A DNA stretch of 53,289 nt from UBA2428 sp002343545 (GCA_937952285.1 CALFZE010000012.1:1-53289); one strand, 5' to 3'; shown: positions 42,621 through 51,399, counted from the first letter of the stretch. Translations and numbers: made by a program. Notes: a model not told the origin generated them from the sequence alone.

Positions 42621-43700
42621 TTAAGTCTTGTCCGAACGGAGAGCCGTCTGGAACACCACCTCAGCAGGATTCTGAATTGCCGACAGGACATTTTCAGCGA
42701 TTTTATCGATTAACTTTTGCCCCCAGAAAGGATCAGTCGTTTCGTAGTAGATCACGCGGATGTGTCGAAGATCAAACGGGACATCTGCTTCACTGGAACA
42801 AACAAGAACAACTGGCTTCCCCGAAGCATGGGCCAATCCTAGTTCGTAGTATACGTTCGGATTTCGGCCAGTGAGCTCAGCAATCAGTACCTTCGAGCTT
42901 TGGATTCCCGACCAAATCTGATCAATAATCTTTCCAGTCTTGAAGATCTCATCATCGGCCCTTAACGGGCGAAGTCCGGCCTTCTCAATGGCCGGAGCAT
43001 AAATCTTCTCATAATAACTTCCGATTGGGAGAGCGAAGGGCATCATCACGAAGCACGTGTCGCCAGCGACAACTTTAACCTCTTTTTCCAGTCGCTTCAG
43101 AGTCGCTGACTTTTCAGTTGGGCTGCTCAGTTGTTCCGTTGCGTCTATTACTCTTTGTTTGCCGTCATGCTCCTCGAGCAGCTGGGCATAGCGTAATGTG
43201 GTAAGAAACACATCTTTGAACTCCGAGACTTTTCCTGACGGAATGTTAAATCGATCAGTGATTGCATTTTCGAAGAACTGAGCGTCGGGTAGGTTTTCGT
43301 TCCGATAGTGGTTGTAAACATCGGAGATCTCGGGAGCCCTTAGGACCGCCTCTCGTAAGCCACTAAGCTTGTCGCTCGGGGACTGTGGTTTAAGAATTTT
43401 GCGTGCCAGGTCAGTCAAGGCCAAGCGGCCGGAGGCGGGCTTGGATACAAGGCCGAATTTGGCAGCCGAACTCACCTCAACGCTGTACGGACCACGGTTG
43501 TACTTTACCCCTATGTATCGAGCAGCCTCCTGCTCAGTGCACTCTTGGCCGGCGTTTTGATCAAGGATGCCCTTTGGTATTCTTAGCGCCCGCTCTAAGT
43601 CATGCCGAGGGTACTTGGGCACTACCACTGCGGATGAGTTTCTTTTGTTTTGCTTTTTTTTGCTCACGCGCGCCATAGGTGAATGTTTATCGGCGGGCAT
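42621..43700 (-). CDS. Putative defence effector with C-terminal TIR-like/nucleoside deoxyribosyltransferase-like domain
   Basis: A 359-residue protein on the opposite strand. After a Lys-rich start, residues 30-190 appear as a helical, winged-helix-like region (VSSAAKFGLVSKPASGRLAL). The C-terminal domain (about 212-345) starts with CFVMMPF (216-222) and continues to ELTGRNPNVYYELGLAHA (275-292), where E286 sits as the catalytic Glu does in nucleoside deoxyribosyltransferases and TIR-type NADases. Such domains cleave nucleotide glycosidic bonds and often act as abortive-infection effectors, so that is the inferred role. A second ATG (MARVSKKK) is an alternative start; neither has a strong ribosome-binding site. 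It lies between the nuclease gene and attR. Confidence 0.75.
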   Translation of the reverse strand: MPADKHSPMARVSKKKQNKRNSSAVVVPKYPRHDLERALRIPKGILDQNAGQECTEQEAARYIGVKYNRGPYSVEVSSAAKFGLVSKPASGRLALTDLARKILKPQSPSDKLSGLREAVLRAPEISDVYNHYRNENLPDAQFFENAITDRFNIPSGKVSEFKDVFLTTLRYAQLLEEHDGKQRVIDATEQLSSPTEKSATLKRLEKEVKVVAGDTCFVMMPFALPIGSYYEKIYAPAIEKAGLRPLRADDEIFKTGKIIDQIWSGIQSSKVLIAELTGRNPNVYYELGLAHASGKPVVLVCSSEADVPFDLRHIRVIYYETTDPFWGQKLIDKIAENVLSAIQNPAEVVFQTALRSDKT

Positions 43701-43801
43701 CGTTAGGATCTTAATAACCGTTGTTTACCCTCCAGAATATACTTGCTGCCAAATTTCCACACACCTCCTCAAGGCCCTTACGATGATGATGCGGTGGGTA
43801 G

Positions 43802-43822
43802 CGAGTCCCGTCCGTTCTGCCA
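43802..43822. repeat. Right attachment repeat (attR)
   Basis: A 21-base copy of the tRNA-Asp 3' end with two C-to-T changes. It is followed by CTTTCACTTACAGATT, similar to the bases beyond the tRNA. Upstream, 43701-43801 shows only weak resemblance to the rest of the T arm, so a full tRNA is not duplicated. The remaining bases in 43701-43829 hold no gene. Confidence 0.75.
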
Positions 43823-43829
43823 CTTTCAC

Positions 43830-45233
43830 TTACAGATTTATTCCGAGCGGCACTTCTCGTTTGGATTGTTCCCTTTTCTCGAACGCTTTCCGTAAATCCG
43901 CGAGCGTGTCGGCGCGCCAGGCGCGGGCTTGTTCGGGCATCGCGCGCAGGAGCGCGGCCGGGTGATAGGTCGCGATGACCCGCGCGCCGCGCTCGTCGCG
44001 GAGGTCTTGCCGGGAGCGGGCTTCGCCCACGGGAAGCGCGTACCCGAGCACCGAATGGATGGCCGTGCCGCCCAGGCAAACGACGACTTCGGGCGCCACC
44101 ATCGCGAGCTCGTCTTCGAGCCACATGCGGCAGGCGCGGACGTGCGTGGCTTCGGGCCGTCGATGCACGCGCATCTTGCCTTGCTCGACGAAGCGAAAAT
44201 GCTTCACGGCGTTCGTAAAGTAGACGTTCTCCGTGGGCGCCGCGATCTCGGCGAGAAGTTCCATGAGAAGTCGCCCGGCGGGGCCGACGAAGGGAAGTCC
44301 CTCGCGGTCCTCTTGGTCGCCGGGCTGCTCGCCCACGATCGCGACGCGCGCCCGCGCGGGCCCGCGGCTCGGGACGCCCGGGCGTTTGGATTCGCACAGA
44401 TCGCAGGCCGTGCAAACGCGCACGCCCGCGCGGAGCTCGTCGAGGGTTTTGGGCCGCGATCGCACGGTCGTGGGTCGGGCCTCTTCGCGGCTCTTCTCGA
44501 TCATCTCGCGCGCGCGACGAGACGAGCCCGCGATCATCGATGGTATGAGCTCGGCTTCGGGTAGATTTTTCCAAAAACGCACGGGCATCTCGCGTTTCAT
44601 CATGCGCACTTTGAGTCGCGCGGGATTGAAGGTACTCGCGAAATAGCTCCGCCAGAGATCTTGGAAGGGGTCCTTCGTCGCGCTCGGCTTCGAAAGCGGT
44701 CCCGGAACGCGTCTCGACTCGAAGGGGGTCCACGCCAAGCCTCCGTCGGGCGTCAGGATGGCGGCGTTCATCGAACCGAAACGCTTGCGGAAGAAGGTTT
44801 CGGCCAAATCCAAGATCAGGTGATCCGGCTCGTACCACGCCGCGAAGACTTCGGGGTCGTCGCCGACCCGTTCGAAGCGCACGAAAGCCGTCATCTTGTG
44901 CAGGTCGCGCCGAACCTGCTTGTCGAGGATGCCCAGGCGATGCACGCGGGGATCCGCGACGTCCTCGAGCAGGCGGGGGCGACCGTGGGTGAGATCCCAG
45001 AGCACGGCGTAAAGGAGCGGCCACTGCTCGCCGCTCCGGTGCGGAGCCACGGCTTTCGCGAGCGAGAGAAACTCTTTCGGGCAGCGGAACTCCCGGTCCG
45101 TGGCCGGCAGGACCGTAGGGTCCGAAAAGAGCTGCAGTTCCGTCGATGTTTCCCAAGCCATGCGGGCGGGCGGCGTTTCTGCCGAGAGACCTTCGCGGGC
45201 CAGCTTACGCCAGCTTTCGAAATCGAGGCCCAT
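43830..45233 (-). CDS. udgX: UdgX-family uracil-DNA glycosylase with N-terminal DUF4130 domain
   Basis: Using the ATG at 45231-45233, the protein has 467 residues. The first 250 or so match the TIGR03915/DUF4130 'DNA metabolism' domain. The rest is a family-4-like uracil-DNA glycosylase of the UdgX type. Iron-sulphur cysteines are C274-x2-C277, C368 and C386; motif A is GEQPGDQED (301-309). The UdgX loop GKMRVHRRP contains H357, which in the characterised mycobacterial enzyme bonds covalently to the abasic sugar. It should recognise and become cross-linked to uracil sites in DNA. The start overlaps the stop of the upstream radical-SAM gene (TGATG), so the two are coupled. It converges on tRNA-Asp once the island is discounted. 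Confidence 0.88.
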   Translation of the reverse strand: MGLDFESWRKLAREGLSAETPPARMAWETSTELQLFSDPTVLPATDREFRCPKEFLSLAKAVAPHRSGEQWPLLYAVLWDLTHGRPRLLEDVADPRVHRLGILDKQVRRDLHKMTAFVRFERVGDDPEVFAAWYEPDHLILDLAETFFRKRFGSMNAAILTPDGGLAWTPFESRRVPGPLSKPSATKDPFQDLWRSYFASTFNPARLKVRMMKREMPVRFWKNLPEAELIPSMIAGSSRRAREMIEKSREEARPTTVRSRPKTLDELRAGVRVCTACDLCESKRPGVPSRGPARARVAIVGEQPGDQEDREGLPFVGPAGRLLMELLAEIAAPTENVYFTNAVKHFRFVEQGKMRVHRRPEATHVRACRMWLEDELAMVAPEVVVCLGGTAIHSVLGYALPVGEARSRQDLRDERGARVIATYHPAALLRAMPEQARAWRADTLADLRKAFEKREQSKREVPLGINL

Positions 45234-46504
45234 CAAAGCTCTCCCGAGAGAGCGAGCCGGGGAGCTTCGAAGAGACTGAGTTGGCGTTCTTTCCGGGACA
45301 CGAGCGAATCCGTGAGCGCCTTCGTGTCGAGCTGACGGAGCGAAGGATTCCAATCCGCGGTTTGCAGAAAGTAGCGGGCTTTCGAAAGCGGTACGCGTAG
45401 CCGGGCGAGGTCGTCGAGCCGCAGGCGTCTCTGCCGGCGGGCGAGCAGGATGCGCTCGACGTTGCGTACGCCGAGGCCCGGCACGCGGAGCAGGGCGCGC
45501 TTGTCGGCGCGATTCACGTCGAGCGGAAAAGCGCCGCGATGGGCGAGGGCCCACGCGAGCTTGGGATCCATCTCGAGCGGAAGGTTCTGCGTTTGCGCGT
45601 CCGTGACGAACTCCGACGCGCGGAAGCCGTAGAAACGCAGGAGCCAGTCGGCTTGGTAGAGCCGGTGCTCGCGCACGAGCGAAGGCGACTCGAGCGGAAG
45701 GCTCGGATCCGCGTCGGGAATCGGGCTGAAGGCCGAGTAGTAGACGCGTCTCAGTCGGTAAGTGGCGTAGAGCGCGGAAGACTTGTCGAGGATGCTCCGG
45801 TCCGAGCTCGGCGTGGCGCCCACGATGAGTTGGGTCGTCTGGCCCGCCGGAAGGTAAAGCCGTTTGGTCTGCGATCTCGCGACGAGGGCCCTCGATTCGG
45901 GTTGACGCTCGACGAGCGCCGTCTTGACGGTCTGCATCGTGGCTTCGATCTGCGCGTGCGTCTTGCCGGGGGCCAAACGGCCGAGGTCCCGTGCCTCGGG
46001 GACTTCGATGTTGGCGCTGACGCGGTCCGCGTAAAGCCCCGCTCTCTCGACGAGCTCCTTGGAGGCGCCCGCGACGGCCTTAAGGTGGATGTACCCGCAA
46101 AAGCGATGCTCCTCGCGAAGCAAGCGCGCGGCCTCGATGAGCTCTTCCATCGTGGCGTCGGGGCTCGAAAGCACGCCCGAGCTCAGGAAGAGCCCTTCGA
46201 TGTAGTTACGCTTGTAGAAGTCCATCGTGAGGCGCGCCACCTCGGAAGGCGTGAAGCGCGCCCGCTTCACGCCGCTCGAGAGGCGATTCACGCAGTAGCT
46301 GCAATCGTAGATACAGTAGTTCGTCAGGAGGATCTTGAGCAGCGAGATACAGCGTCCGTCGGGCGTATAGCTGTGGCAGATGCCGGGCCCCTCGGCGTTT
46401 CCGAGCCCGCCTTGTTCCCGCTTCCGCTTGGATCCGCTGCTCGAGCAGGAGGCATCATACTTGGCGGCGTCGGCCAGGATTTCAAGCTTCGTGCGAATGT
46501 CCAT
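45233..46504 (-). CDS. Radical-SAM DNA modification/repair protein (TIGR03916)
   Basis: A 423-residue radical-SAM protein of the family described as 'putative DNA modification/repair', nearly always encoded next to the DUF4130/UdgX gene. The cluster motif C64-x3-C68-x2-C71 is in NYCIYDCSYC. The C-terminal part has a helix-hairpin-helix (FPLDVNRADKRALLRVPGLG, about 325-345), suggesting DNA binding. An upstream conserved segment GPGICHSYTPDGRCISLLK is family-typical. Its exact reaction is unknown. A palindrome at 46501-46516 includes the ATG and probably controls the two-gene operon. Confidence 0.88.
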   Translation of the reverse strand: MDIRTKLEILADAAKYDASCSSSGSKRKREQGGLGNAEGPGICHSYTPDGRCISLLKILLTNYCIYDCSYCVNRLSSGVKRARFTPSEVARLTMDFYKRNYIEGLFLSSGVLSSPDATMEELIEAARLLREEHRFCGYIHLKAVAGASKELVERAGLYADRVSANIEVPEARDLGRLAPGKTHAQIEATMQTVKTALVERQPESRALVARSQTKRLYLPAGQTTQLIVGATPSSDRSILDKSSALYATYRLRRVYYSAFSPIPDADPSLPLESPSLVREHRLYQADWLLRFYGFRASEFVTDAQTQNLPLEMDPKLAWALAHRGAFPLDVNRADKRALLRVPGLGVRNVERILLARRQRRLRLDDLARLRVPLSKARYFLQTADWNPSLRQLDTKALTDSLVSRKERQLSLFEAPRLALSGEL

Positions 46505-46516
46505 ACTTTTGTATGG
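46501..46516. promoter_or_regulatory. Palindromic operator across the start of the radical-SAM/udgX operon
   Basis: A perfect palindrome CCATACTTTTGTATGG (6-bp arms, 4-bp centre) includes the start codon and probably the leader. The string TTGTATGGTA (46509-46518) recurs at 17093-17102, upstream of the other repair gene in this window. A repressor bound here would block transcription or initiation, as for a DNA-damage-inducible gene. Confidence 0.5.
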
Positions 46517-46695
46517 TATCGAGCGATGCGCCGGCGTTCAAGCGAGCTTCAAGGTCTTTGAAAAGGGCTCCGAGCGCCATCTCGTCGGGAGACGTACGCT
46601 TTATCCAAGATGCCATGCACGCCCCTTCCCCTTAGGCCCATCGTATCGAGTTTCTGCGGAGGATCCCGGGAAAACGGAGTAGGTTGGCGGGAGCC

Positions 46696-48132
46696 ATGAA
46701 AGCTCGCTTCGAGAATACCTACCGACGTTTGCCCGAATCCTTCTATTCGAAGGCGCTGCCTCGCAAGGTGAGTCGTCCGCGGCTCGTCCATTGGAACCAG
46801 GCGCTGGCGGATTTCCTGGGGATCGAAACTTCGGACGACGCGGAACGGGCCGAGATCTTTGCGGGGAACCGCTTGCCCGAGGGCGCCGATCCGATCGCGC
46901 AGGCCTACGCGGGTCATCAGTTCGCGCATTTCGTTCCCCGTCTTGGCGACGGGCGTGCCATTTTGCTCGGCGAGCTCAGGGCGGGAGACGGCAAGCTCTA
47001 CGACCTTCAACTCAAGGGGCCCGGGCCCACGCCCTACTCGCGCGCGGGCGACGGGCTCGCCGCGATCGGCCCCGTCCTGCGGGAATACCTCGTGAGCGAG
47101 TTCATGCATCGGGTCGGCGTTCCCACGACGCGGGCGCTCGCCGTTTGCACGACGGGCGAACCCGTTTACCGCGACGAAGTTCTGCCCGGGGCCGTGCTGA
47201 CCCGCGTGGCCGCGAGCCACGTCCGGGTGGGGACCTTTCAGTATTTCTACGCCCAAGAAGACCGCGAGGGGCTCGAGCGTTTGCTCGCGTTCAGCGCCGA
47301 ACGCCATTACCCGCGCTTGGCGCGCGACGCGGATCTCCCGCTGCAGTTTCTGGCGGCGGCGCTGCGGACGCAGGCCGACCTCGTGGCGCGCTGGATGGCG
47401 TTCGGGTTCATCCACGGCGTGATGAACACGGACAACTCGTCGGTGGGCGGCCTGACGATCGACTACGGCCCCTGCGCCTTCATGGATACTTTCCGCGCCG
47501 ACCAGGTCTACAGCTCGATCGACCGCCAAGGTCGCTACGCCTACGCCAACCAACCCCGCATCGCGCACTGGAACCTCGTGCGCTTGGCGGAGTGCCTGGC
47601 GCCGCTTTGCCCGGGCGAGCCCGAGGCCGTCGTGGAGAGCGTCAATCGCACGCTGTCGGAGTTCCCGGTCGTCTTCGAGCAAGCCTGGTGCCTGCGGATG
47701 GGGCGAAAGCTCGGCCTGCGCGATCCTTCGGTCGGGGATCGCGAGCTCATCGTGGCCTGGTTGGAATACCTTCAGTCGGCGGATCTCGACTTCACCCTCG
47801 CGTTCCGGCGTCTCCCCGAGTTGCTCGAATCGCCGCGGTCGAAGTTCTTTCCGGACGCTCCCGAGCTTGAGCGTTTCGTCTCGAGCTGGCGGGGCCGCGT
47901 GGGCACCGTGGACGAAGTGCGGGAAGAAACGCGCAAGGTGAATCCCGTCTACATTCCCCGCAATCACCTCGTGGAGCGGGCGATTCGCGGCGCCAACGCC
48001 GACGACTTCCGTTTCTTCCACGAGCTCCGCGCGGCGCTCGAAGATCCGTTTACCGAAAGGCCGGGCCTCGAGGTTTTCGCGACGCCGCCTCGGCCGAGCG
48101 AGATCGTCGAAAAGACTTTCTGCGGGACTTAG
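46696..48132 (+). CDS. selO: Protein adenylyltransferase SelO (YdiU family)
   Basis: A 478-residue pseudokinase-fold enzyme, the same length as E. coli YdiU, that transfers AMP to proteins and affects redox homeostasis. The ATG at 46696 after GCGGGAGCC is preferred over a TTG four codons earlier. Conserved features are QAYAGHQFAHF, the LGDGRA loop, KGPGPTPYSR (106-115) and GVMNTDN (241-247) with D256 in IDYGPCAFMD, the metal-binding region. The C-terminus ends TFCGT, a family hallmark in which the near-terminal Cys is redox-relevant. It is divergent from the udgX operon with about 190 bases between. Confidence 0.93.
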   Translation: MKARFENTYRRLPESFYSKALPRKVSRPRLVHWNQALADFLGIETSDDAERAEIFAGNRLPEGADPIAQAYAGHQFAHFVPRLGDGRAILLGELRAGDGKLYDLQLKGPGPTPYSRAGDGLAAIGPVLREYLVSEFMHRVGVPTTRALAVCTTGEPVYRDEVLPGAVLTRVAASHVRVGTFQYFYAQEDREGLERLLAFSAERHYPRLARDADLPLQFLAAALRTQADLVARWMAFGFIHGVMNTDNSSVGGLTIDYGPCAFMDTFRADQVYSSIDRQGRYAYANQPRIAHWNLVRLAECLAPLCPGEPEAVVESVNRTLSEFPVVFEQAWCLRMGRKLGLRDPSVGDRELIVAWLEYLQSADLDFTLAFRRLPELLESPRSKFFPDAPELERFVSSWRGRVGTVDEVREETRKVNPVYIPRNHLVERAIRGANADDFRFFHELRAALEDPFTERPGLEVFATPPRPSEIVEKTFCGT

Positions 48133-48148
48133 CGCCGAGCCCCGGGGC

Positions 48149-49234
48149 CTAGCGCGCCCGCGCGCGGACGTCGCGTTCGCTGATTTCGCCGTCGGTGCCG
48201 GGCTTCACCTCGCGTCCGAACGCGTTCGAGATCAGGCTACCGATCGAGCTCCAGATCTTGATCTCGGGTTGGAGGAGCGGGCCTTCGAAGGGAACCTTGG
48301 CGGCGACCTTGTCCTTCGACCAGCGGCGGAAGATCGTGCCGGCCACCGCCGCGACGACGTCGGAAACCGAAGCCGGATCGTCCCGCGGACCCGTCGCGTC
48401 CGTCACCTTGAGATCCGTGATGACCGGTTTCACGTAGCCTTTGATCCGACCATCGACCGAAGCCGCCTCGGAAGCCAGGTGCAATCGTCCGGACGCGATG
48501 TCGAGACCGCCGTAGGACTTGAAGAAGTCGTTGAACTCCGCGAGTTGGATCCCATCCGCTTCGAGGTTGTAGTCGAAGGCGGGTGGGTTCGAGAGGATGT
48601 TCAGCCGCCCGTCTACTTTCAGCCGTCCCTTCTCTTGGACGGCGGCCGAAACGGCGAGGGTCGACACGAGACGTTCCGCGGAATTCTCGGAGTTCGTCAG
48701 GTTCGTGGCGTGGACCTGAAGGTCGCGCAGAAAGAGGTCGACCTCGGGCTTACGCGAGAAGTCGCGAAAATGGACCTCCGAGTTCGACACCACGAGCTCT
48801 TCGATCTCGAGCGGGAAGAGGCGGTCGATCGCGTCTCGCCACCCTTTGCCTTCCACGCCCGCCTGCTTCTCGGCCTCGGTCGGGCCGTTTACGAAGTTCA
48901 CCTTGAGACCGTCGACGCGCACGCGGCCGACGACGTGACCTCGGAGCAGGGGACGCCAGGCGATCGAAAAGTCGACGCTCGAGCTTTCGACGAAGGGCAC
49001 GGGGGACTTGTTCTCGATCTTCGCGAGATGCAAGCCTTCAAAGTGGTAGGCGCCGCGGTAGAGCGACAGATCAAGATCGGCGATGGCGCCCGTGTAACCC
49101 TCGATGTCATCCTTCAGGACCGAGTTGATGTAGGACTTGAGCACCGGGGGCAGGGCCATGCGAACCCCGACCAGGGCGATCACGACGACGAGAAGGATCT
49201 TGTGCGAACGCTTGAGGCGGTGAAAATTTTTCAT
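48149..49234 (-). CDS. DUF748/AsmA-like membrane-anchored protein
   Basis: From the ATG at 49232-49234 the protein has 361 residues; a longer upstream frame reading MRGVKPPWSP lacks coding character. A membrane helix at about residues 11-30 (ILLVVVIALVGVRMALP) anchors a large periplasmic part. Repeated strands such as YHFEGLHLAKIENK, VRVDGLKVNFVNG and EELVVSNSEVHFRDF are typical of DUF748 and the AsmA/TamB-like group, which span the periplasm and move lipids or aid outer-membrane assembly. Function is inferred from the family. It is convergent with selO. Confidence 0.8.
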   Translation of the reverse strand: MKNFHRLKRSHKILLVVVIALVGVRMALPPVLKSYINSVLKDDIEGYTGAIADLDLSLYRGAYHFEGLHLAKIENKSPVPFVESSSVDFSIAWRPLLRGHVVGRVRVDGLKVNFVNGPTEAEKQAGVEGKGWRDAIDRLFPLEIEELVVSNSEVHFRDFSRKPEVDLFLRDLQVHATNLTNSENSAERLVSTLAVSAAVQEKGRLKVDGRLNILSNPPAFDYNLEADGIQLAEFNDFFKSYGGLDIASGRLHLASEAASVDGRIKGYVKPVITDLKVTDATGPRDDPASVSDVVAAVAGTIFRRWSKDKVAAKVPFEGPLLQPEIKIWSSIGSLISNAFGREVKPGTDGEISERDVRARAR

Positions 49235-49363
49235 GGCGTGAAATCGTGCAATGCGCGTGCCAAATCGAGGGGTGGCGTCTCGCGATGTGACGAAATCGAC
49301 ATCCGGACTCCATGGGGGCTTCACCCCTCTCAACTAAAATCAAAATGTTTTGGAGGGAAGCGC

Positions 49364-49774
49364 ATGCCGATGAGCTCCGTCGCGGTTCGTCCTCGCTTGT
49401 GTCAGGGCGTTCTTATCGTGGAAGACGAACCCGATATTCGCGAGTCGTTGAAACAGATGCTCGAGTTCGAAGGTTACCGCGTTTGGGTTGCTCCCGATGG
49501 GGCGAAAGGCCTCGAGGTACTTAAACAGAAGGACCGTCCTTGCCTCGTTCTCCTGGATCTCATGATGCCCGTCATGGACGGGTGGGCCTTCGCCGAAGTT
49601 CTCAACGCCGATTCGAATCTGTCCCGCAACCCGGTCGTCGTCGTGACGGCCTTTGCGGACACGGCGCGGGGGCTAGGTGCCCAACGGATCATCCGCAAGC
49701 CCTTCGAGATGAGCGAAATCCTGTCGGTCGTGGATCGCTTCTGTGGGAAGGAGGCCGCGGCGTATGTTCACTGA
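49364..49774 (+). CDS. Single-domain response regulator
   Basis: A 136-residue CheY-like receiver. The acidic pocket is VEDEPDIRE, the phospho-acceptor Asp lies in LVLLDLMMPVMDGW, the switch Thr is in VVVTAFAD, and the Lys is in IIRKPFEM. It has no output domain. GGAGGG 8 bases before the ATG is a strong ribosome-binding site and fixes the start, so the longer upstream frame is not used. The 3' end overlaps the kinase gene by 11 bp, which marks a coupled two-component pair. The output is unknown. Confidence 0.9.
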   Translation: MPMSSVAVRPRLCQGVLIVEDEPDIRESLKQMLEFEGYRVWVAPDGAKGLEVLKQKDRPCLVLLDLMMPVMDGWAFAEVLNADSNLSRNPVVVVTAFADTARGLGAQRIIRKPFEMSEILSVVDRFCGKEAAAYVH

Positions 49775-51056
49775 ACATGTCGGAGAGGTTCTTGGCGAAG
49801 TCGCCAACTCGCGCAACTCGGCGCATCTGGCGGGGGTCGCCCGGCTCGTACAAGCCGTTCAGGATCTTTCGCTCGCGCGCAACCTTGCCGCCGTCGTCGA
49901 CGTGACTCGGCACGCGGCCCGCGATCTGGTCGGAGCGGAAGGCTCGACTTTCGTGCTGCGCGACCAAGATCAGTGCTACTACGTCGACGAGGATGCGATC
50001 GAGCCGCTCTGGAAGGGCAAGCGCTTTCCCCTCGAATCCTGCGTGAGCGGGTGGGCGATGCTTAACCGCGAGCCGGTCGTCATCGAGGATGTCTACGCCG
50101 ACGAGCGCGTGCCGACCGCGGCTTACCGGCCCACCTTCGTCAAGAGCCTCGTCATGGTCCCCATACGTACCGAGAGTCCCATCGGGGCCATCGGCAACTA
50201 CTGGGCGCAGGAACACCGGGCCGAAGCGTGGGAAGTCGCGCTCCTCCAGTCGCTCGCCCACAGCACCTCCGTCGCGCTCGAGAACGTTCAGCTCTACGCG
50301 GATCTGCAAGGGGCCTTGCGCGCATCCGAGTCCGTTGCCCAGGAACTGTCGCGCCAACTGGCCCTGCGCGATGACTTCATTTCGGTTGCGGCGCACGAGC
50401 TGCGAACGCCTTTGACGCCCTTGCTCATCCAAGCGCAGTTTCTCGAACGGCTTTCCGCCACGGAAGGCTTCGATCCCGATCGACTTCGTTCGGAGCTGAG
50501 GCGATCGAGCGAAGTCTCGCGGCGGCAGGTTTCGGCGCTTTCCCATCTCGTGAACGACTTGCTGGACGTTTCTCGGTTGCAGCTCGGAAAGTTTCGCTTC
50601 GACTTTGCCGAGGGTGACCTCGCGACGGCCGTGGTCGATACGGTCGATTCCGTTCGCACGCTGAGCGTGGCGCCGATCCGGTTGAAAGTCGAAGGCGAAT
50701 TCGTCGGTCGCTGGGATATTCCGCGCATGAAGCAGATGCTCCGGCACCTGCTGCTGAACGCGATTACTTACGGGGAGTCGAAGCCGATCGACGTCGAGCT
50801 CGACGTCGTCGACGGCCGCGCGCGACTCAGCGTGCAGGACGCCGGCATCGGCGTCGCGCCCGAGGATCAAGAACGCATCTTTCAACGCTTCGAACGCGCG
50901 AGCTCCATCAAGCGCTTCGGCGGTATGGGGGTCGGGCTTTACCTCGCGCGTGCCGTCGTCGAGGGCCATGGCGGCAGCCTGGGACTGCGGAGCGCGTTGG
51001 GTGAAGGCGCGACCTTCGTCGCGAAACTCCCGATCCGACCGGCCTTGGCGTCTTAA
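49764..51056 (+). CDS. GAF-domain histidine kinase
   Basis: A 430-residue cytoplasmic kinase starting at the ATG at 49764 within the regulator's last codons; GGAAGGAGG lies upstream. A GAF domain covers about residues 15-180 (with CYYVDEDAIEPLWKGKRFPL and ESCVSGWAMLNREPVVIEDV). The HisKA region has the acceptor His in HELRTPLTPL. The ATPase domain has N-box LNAITYGE, G1 DAGIGV, and G2 GGMGVGLYLAR. No membrane segment is seen, so it senses an internal ligand or redox state. Its partner is the coupled single-domain regulator. Confidence 0.9.
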   Translation: MFTEHVGEVLGEVANSRNSAHLAGVARLVQAVQDLSLARNLAAVVDVTRHAARDLVGAEGSTFVLRDQDQCYYVDEDAIEPLWKGKRFPLESCVSGWAMLNREPVVIEDVYADERVPTAAYRPTFVKSLVMVPIRTESPIGAIGNYWAQEHRAEAWEVALLQSLAHSTSVALENVQLYADLQGALRASESVAQELSRQLALRDDFISVAAHELRTPLTPLLIQAQFLERLSATEGFDPDRLRSELRRSSEVSRRQVSALSHLVNDLLDVSRLQLGKFRFDFAEGDLATAVVDTVDSVRTLSVAPIRLKVEGEFVGRWDIPRMKQMLRHLLLNAITYGESKPIDVELDVVDGRARLSVQDAGIGVAPEDQERIFQRFERASSIKRFGGMGVGLYLARAVVEGHGGSLGLRSALGEGATFVAKLPIRPALAS

Positions 51057-51141
51057 CTTCGCCGTTCGGGTGGAACTTGTGCCCCGGAACGAGGATTGCA
51101 GCTCGAGGAACGACGGCAGAAGGATTGCCGAAGGAGGTTCC

Positions 51142-51399
51142 ATGGCACGAGGAGACAAGTCCGCTTACACCGACAAGCAAAAGCGAAAGGCCGAATATAT
51201 CGCCGACGGTTACCGCCGTCGCGGTACGTCCGCGAAGACCGCGAAGGCGCGGGGCTGGGCGACGGTGAACAAAGAGTCGGGAGGCGGCAACAAGTCCGGA
51301 TCGGGACGCGGCAAGGCGGAGTCCCACGCGTCTTCCAGCAAGGGTGGTCGCGTGGCCGCCAAGCGCTCGTCGGGTCGCAAACGGCGGACGATGCACTGA
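51142..51399 (+). CDS. Small basic 'plasmid stabilisation'-type protein
   Basis: An 85-residue, Lys/Arg/Ser/Gly-rich protein with a strong AAGGAGG ribosome-binding site. The N-terminal ARGDKSAYTDKQKRKAEYI and the central ATVNKESGGGNKSGSGRG match a widespread small family annotated as 'plasmid stabilisation protein'. Its role is unproven, and it is often seen among stress-response genes. The C-terminus is a positively charged low-complexity tail, consistent with nucleic-acid binding. Confidence 0.72.
   Translation: MARGDKSAYTDKQKRKAEYIADGYRRRGTSAKTAKARGWATVNKESGGGNKSGSGRGKAESHASSSKGGRVAAKRSSGRKRRTMH

Larger units (their letters stand above)
35812..43801. other. Genomic island at tRNA-Asp carrying a MORC-type restriction-modification system
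   Basis: The segment between the two tRNA-derived repeats is about 8 kb. By eye its GC is lower and its codon use different from both flanks. It contains IS remnants at the left edge, a regulator, a four-gene operon (methyltransferase, GHKL ATPase, Z1 helicase-like protein, PD-(D/E)XK nuclease) and a convergent TIR-like effector gene. No integrase gene is present, so the island is probably immobile now. Removing it would leave xseA, tRNA-Asp and the convergent udgX gene side by side. Confidence 0.78.

Noticed and set aside
43711..45156. A minus-strand frame running through attR and udgX with an N-terminal-looking tail in the island
   Set aside because: The part inside udgX is a shadow frame, and the stretch near attR shows no recognisable protein.
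51072..51111. Three GGAAC repeats upstream of the small basic protein, resembling EcfG-type -35 elements
   Set aside because: The spacings to any GTT-like -10 are inconsistent, and an EcfG system is not expected for this kind of organism.
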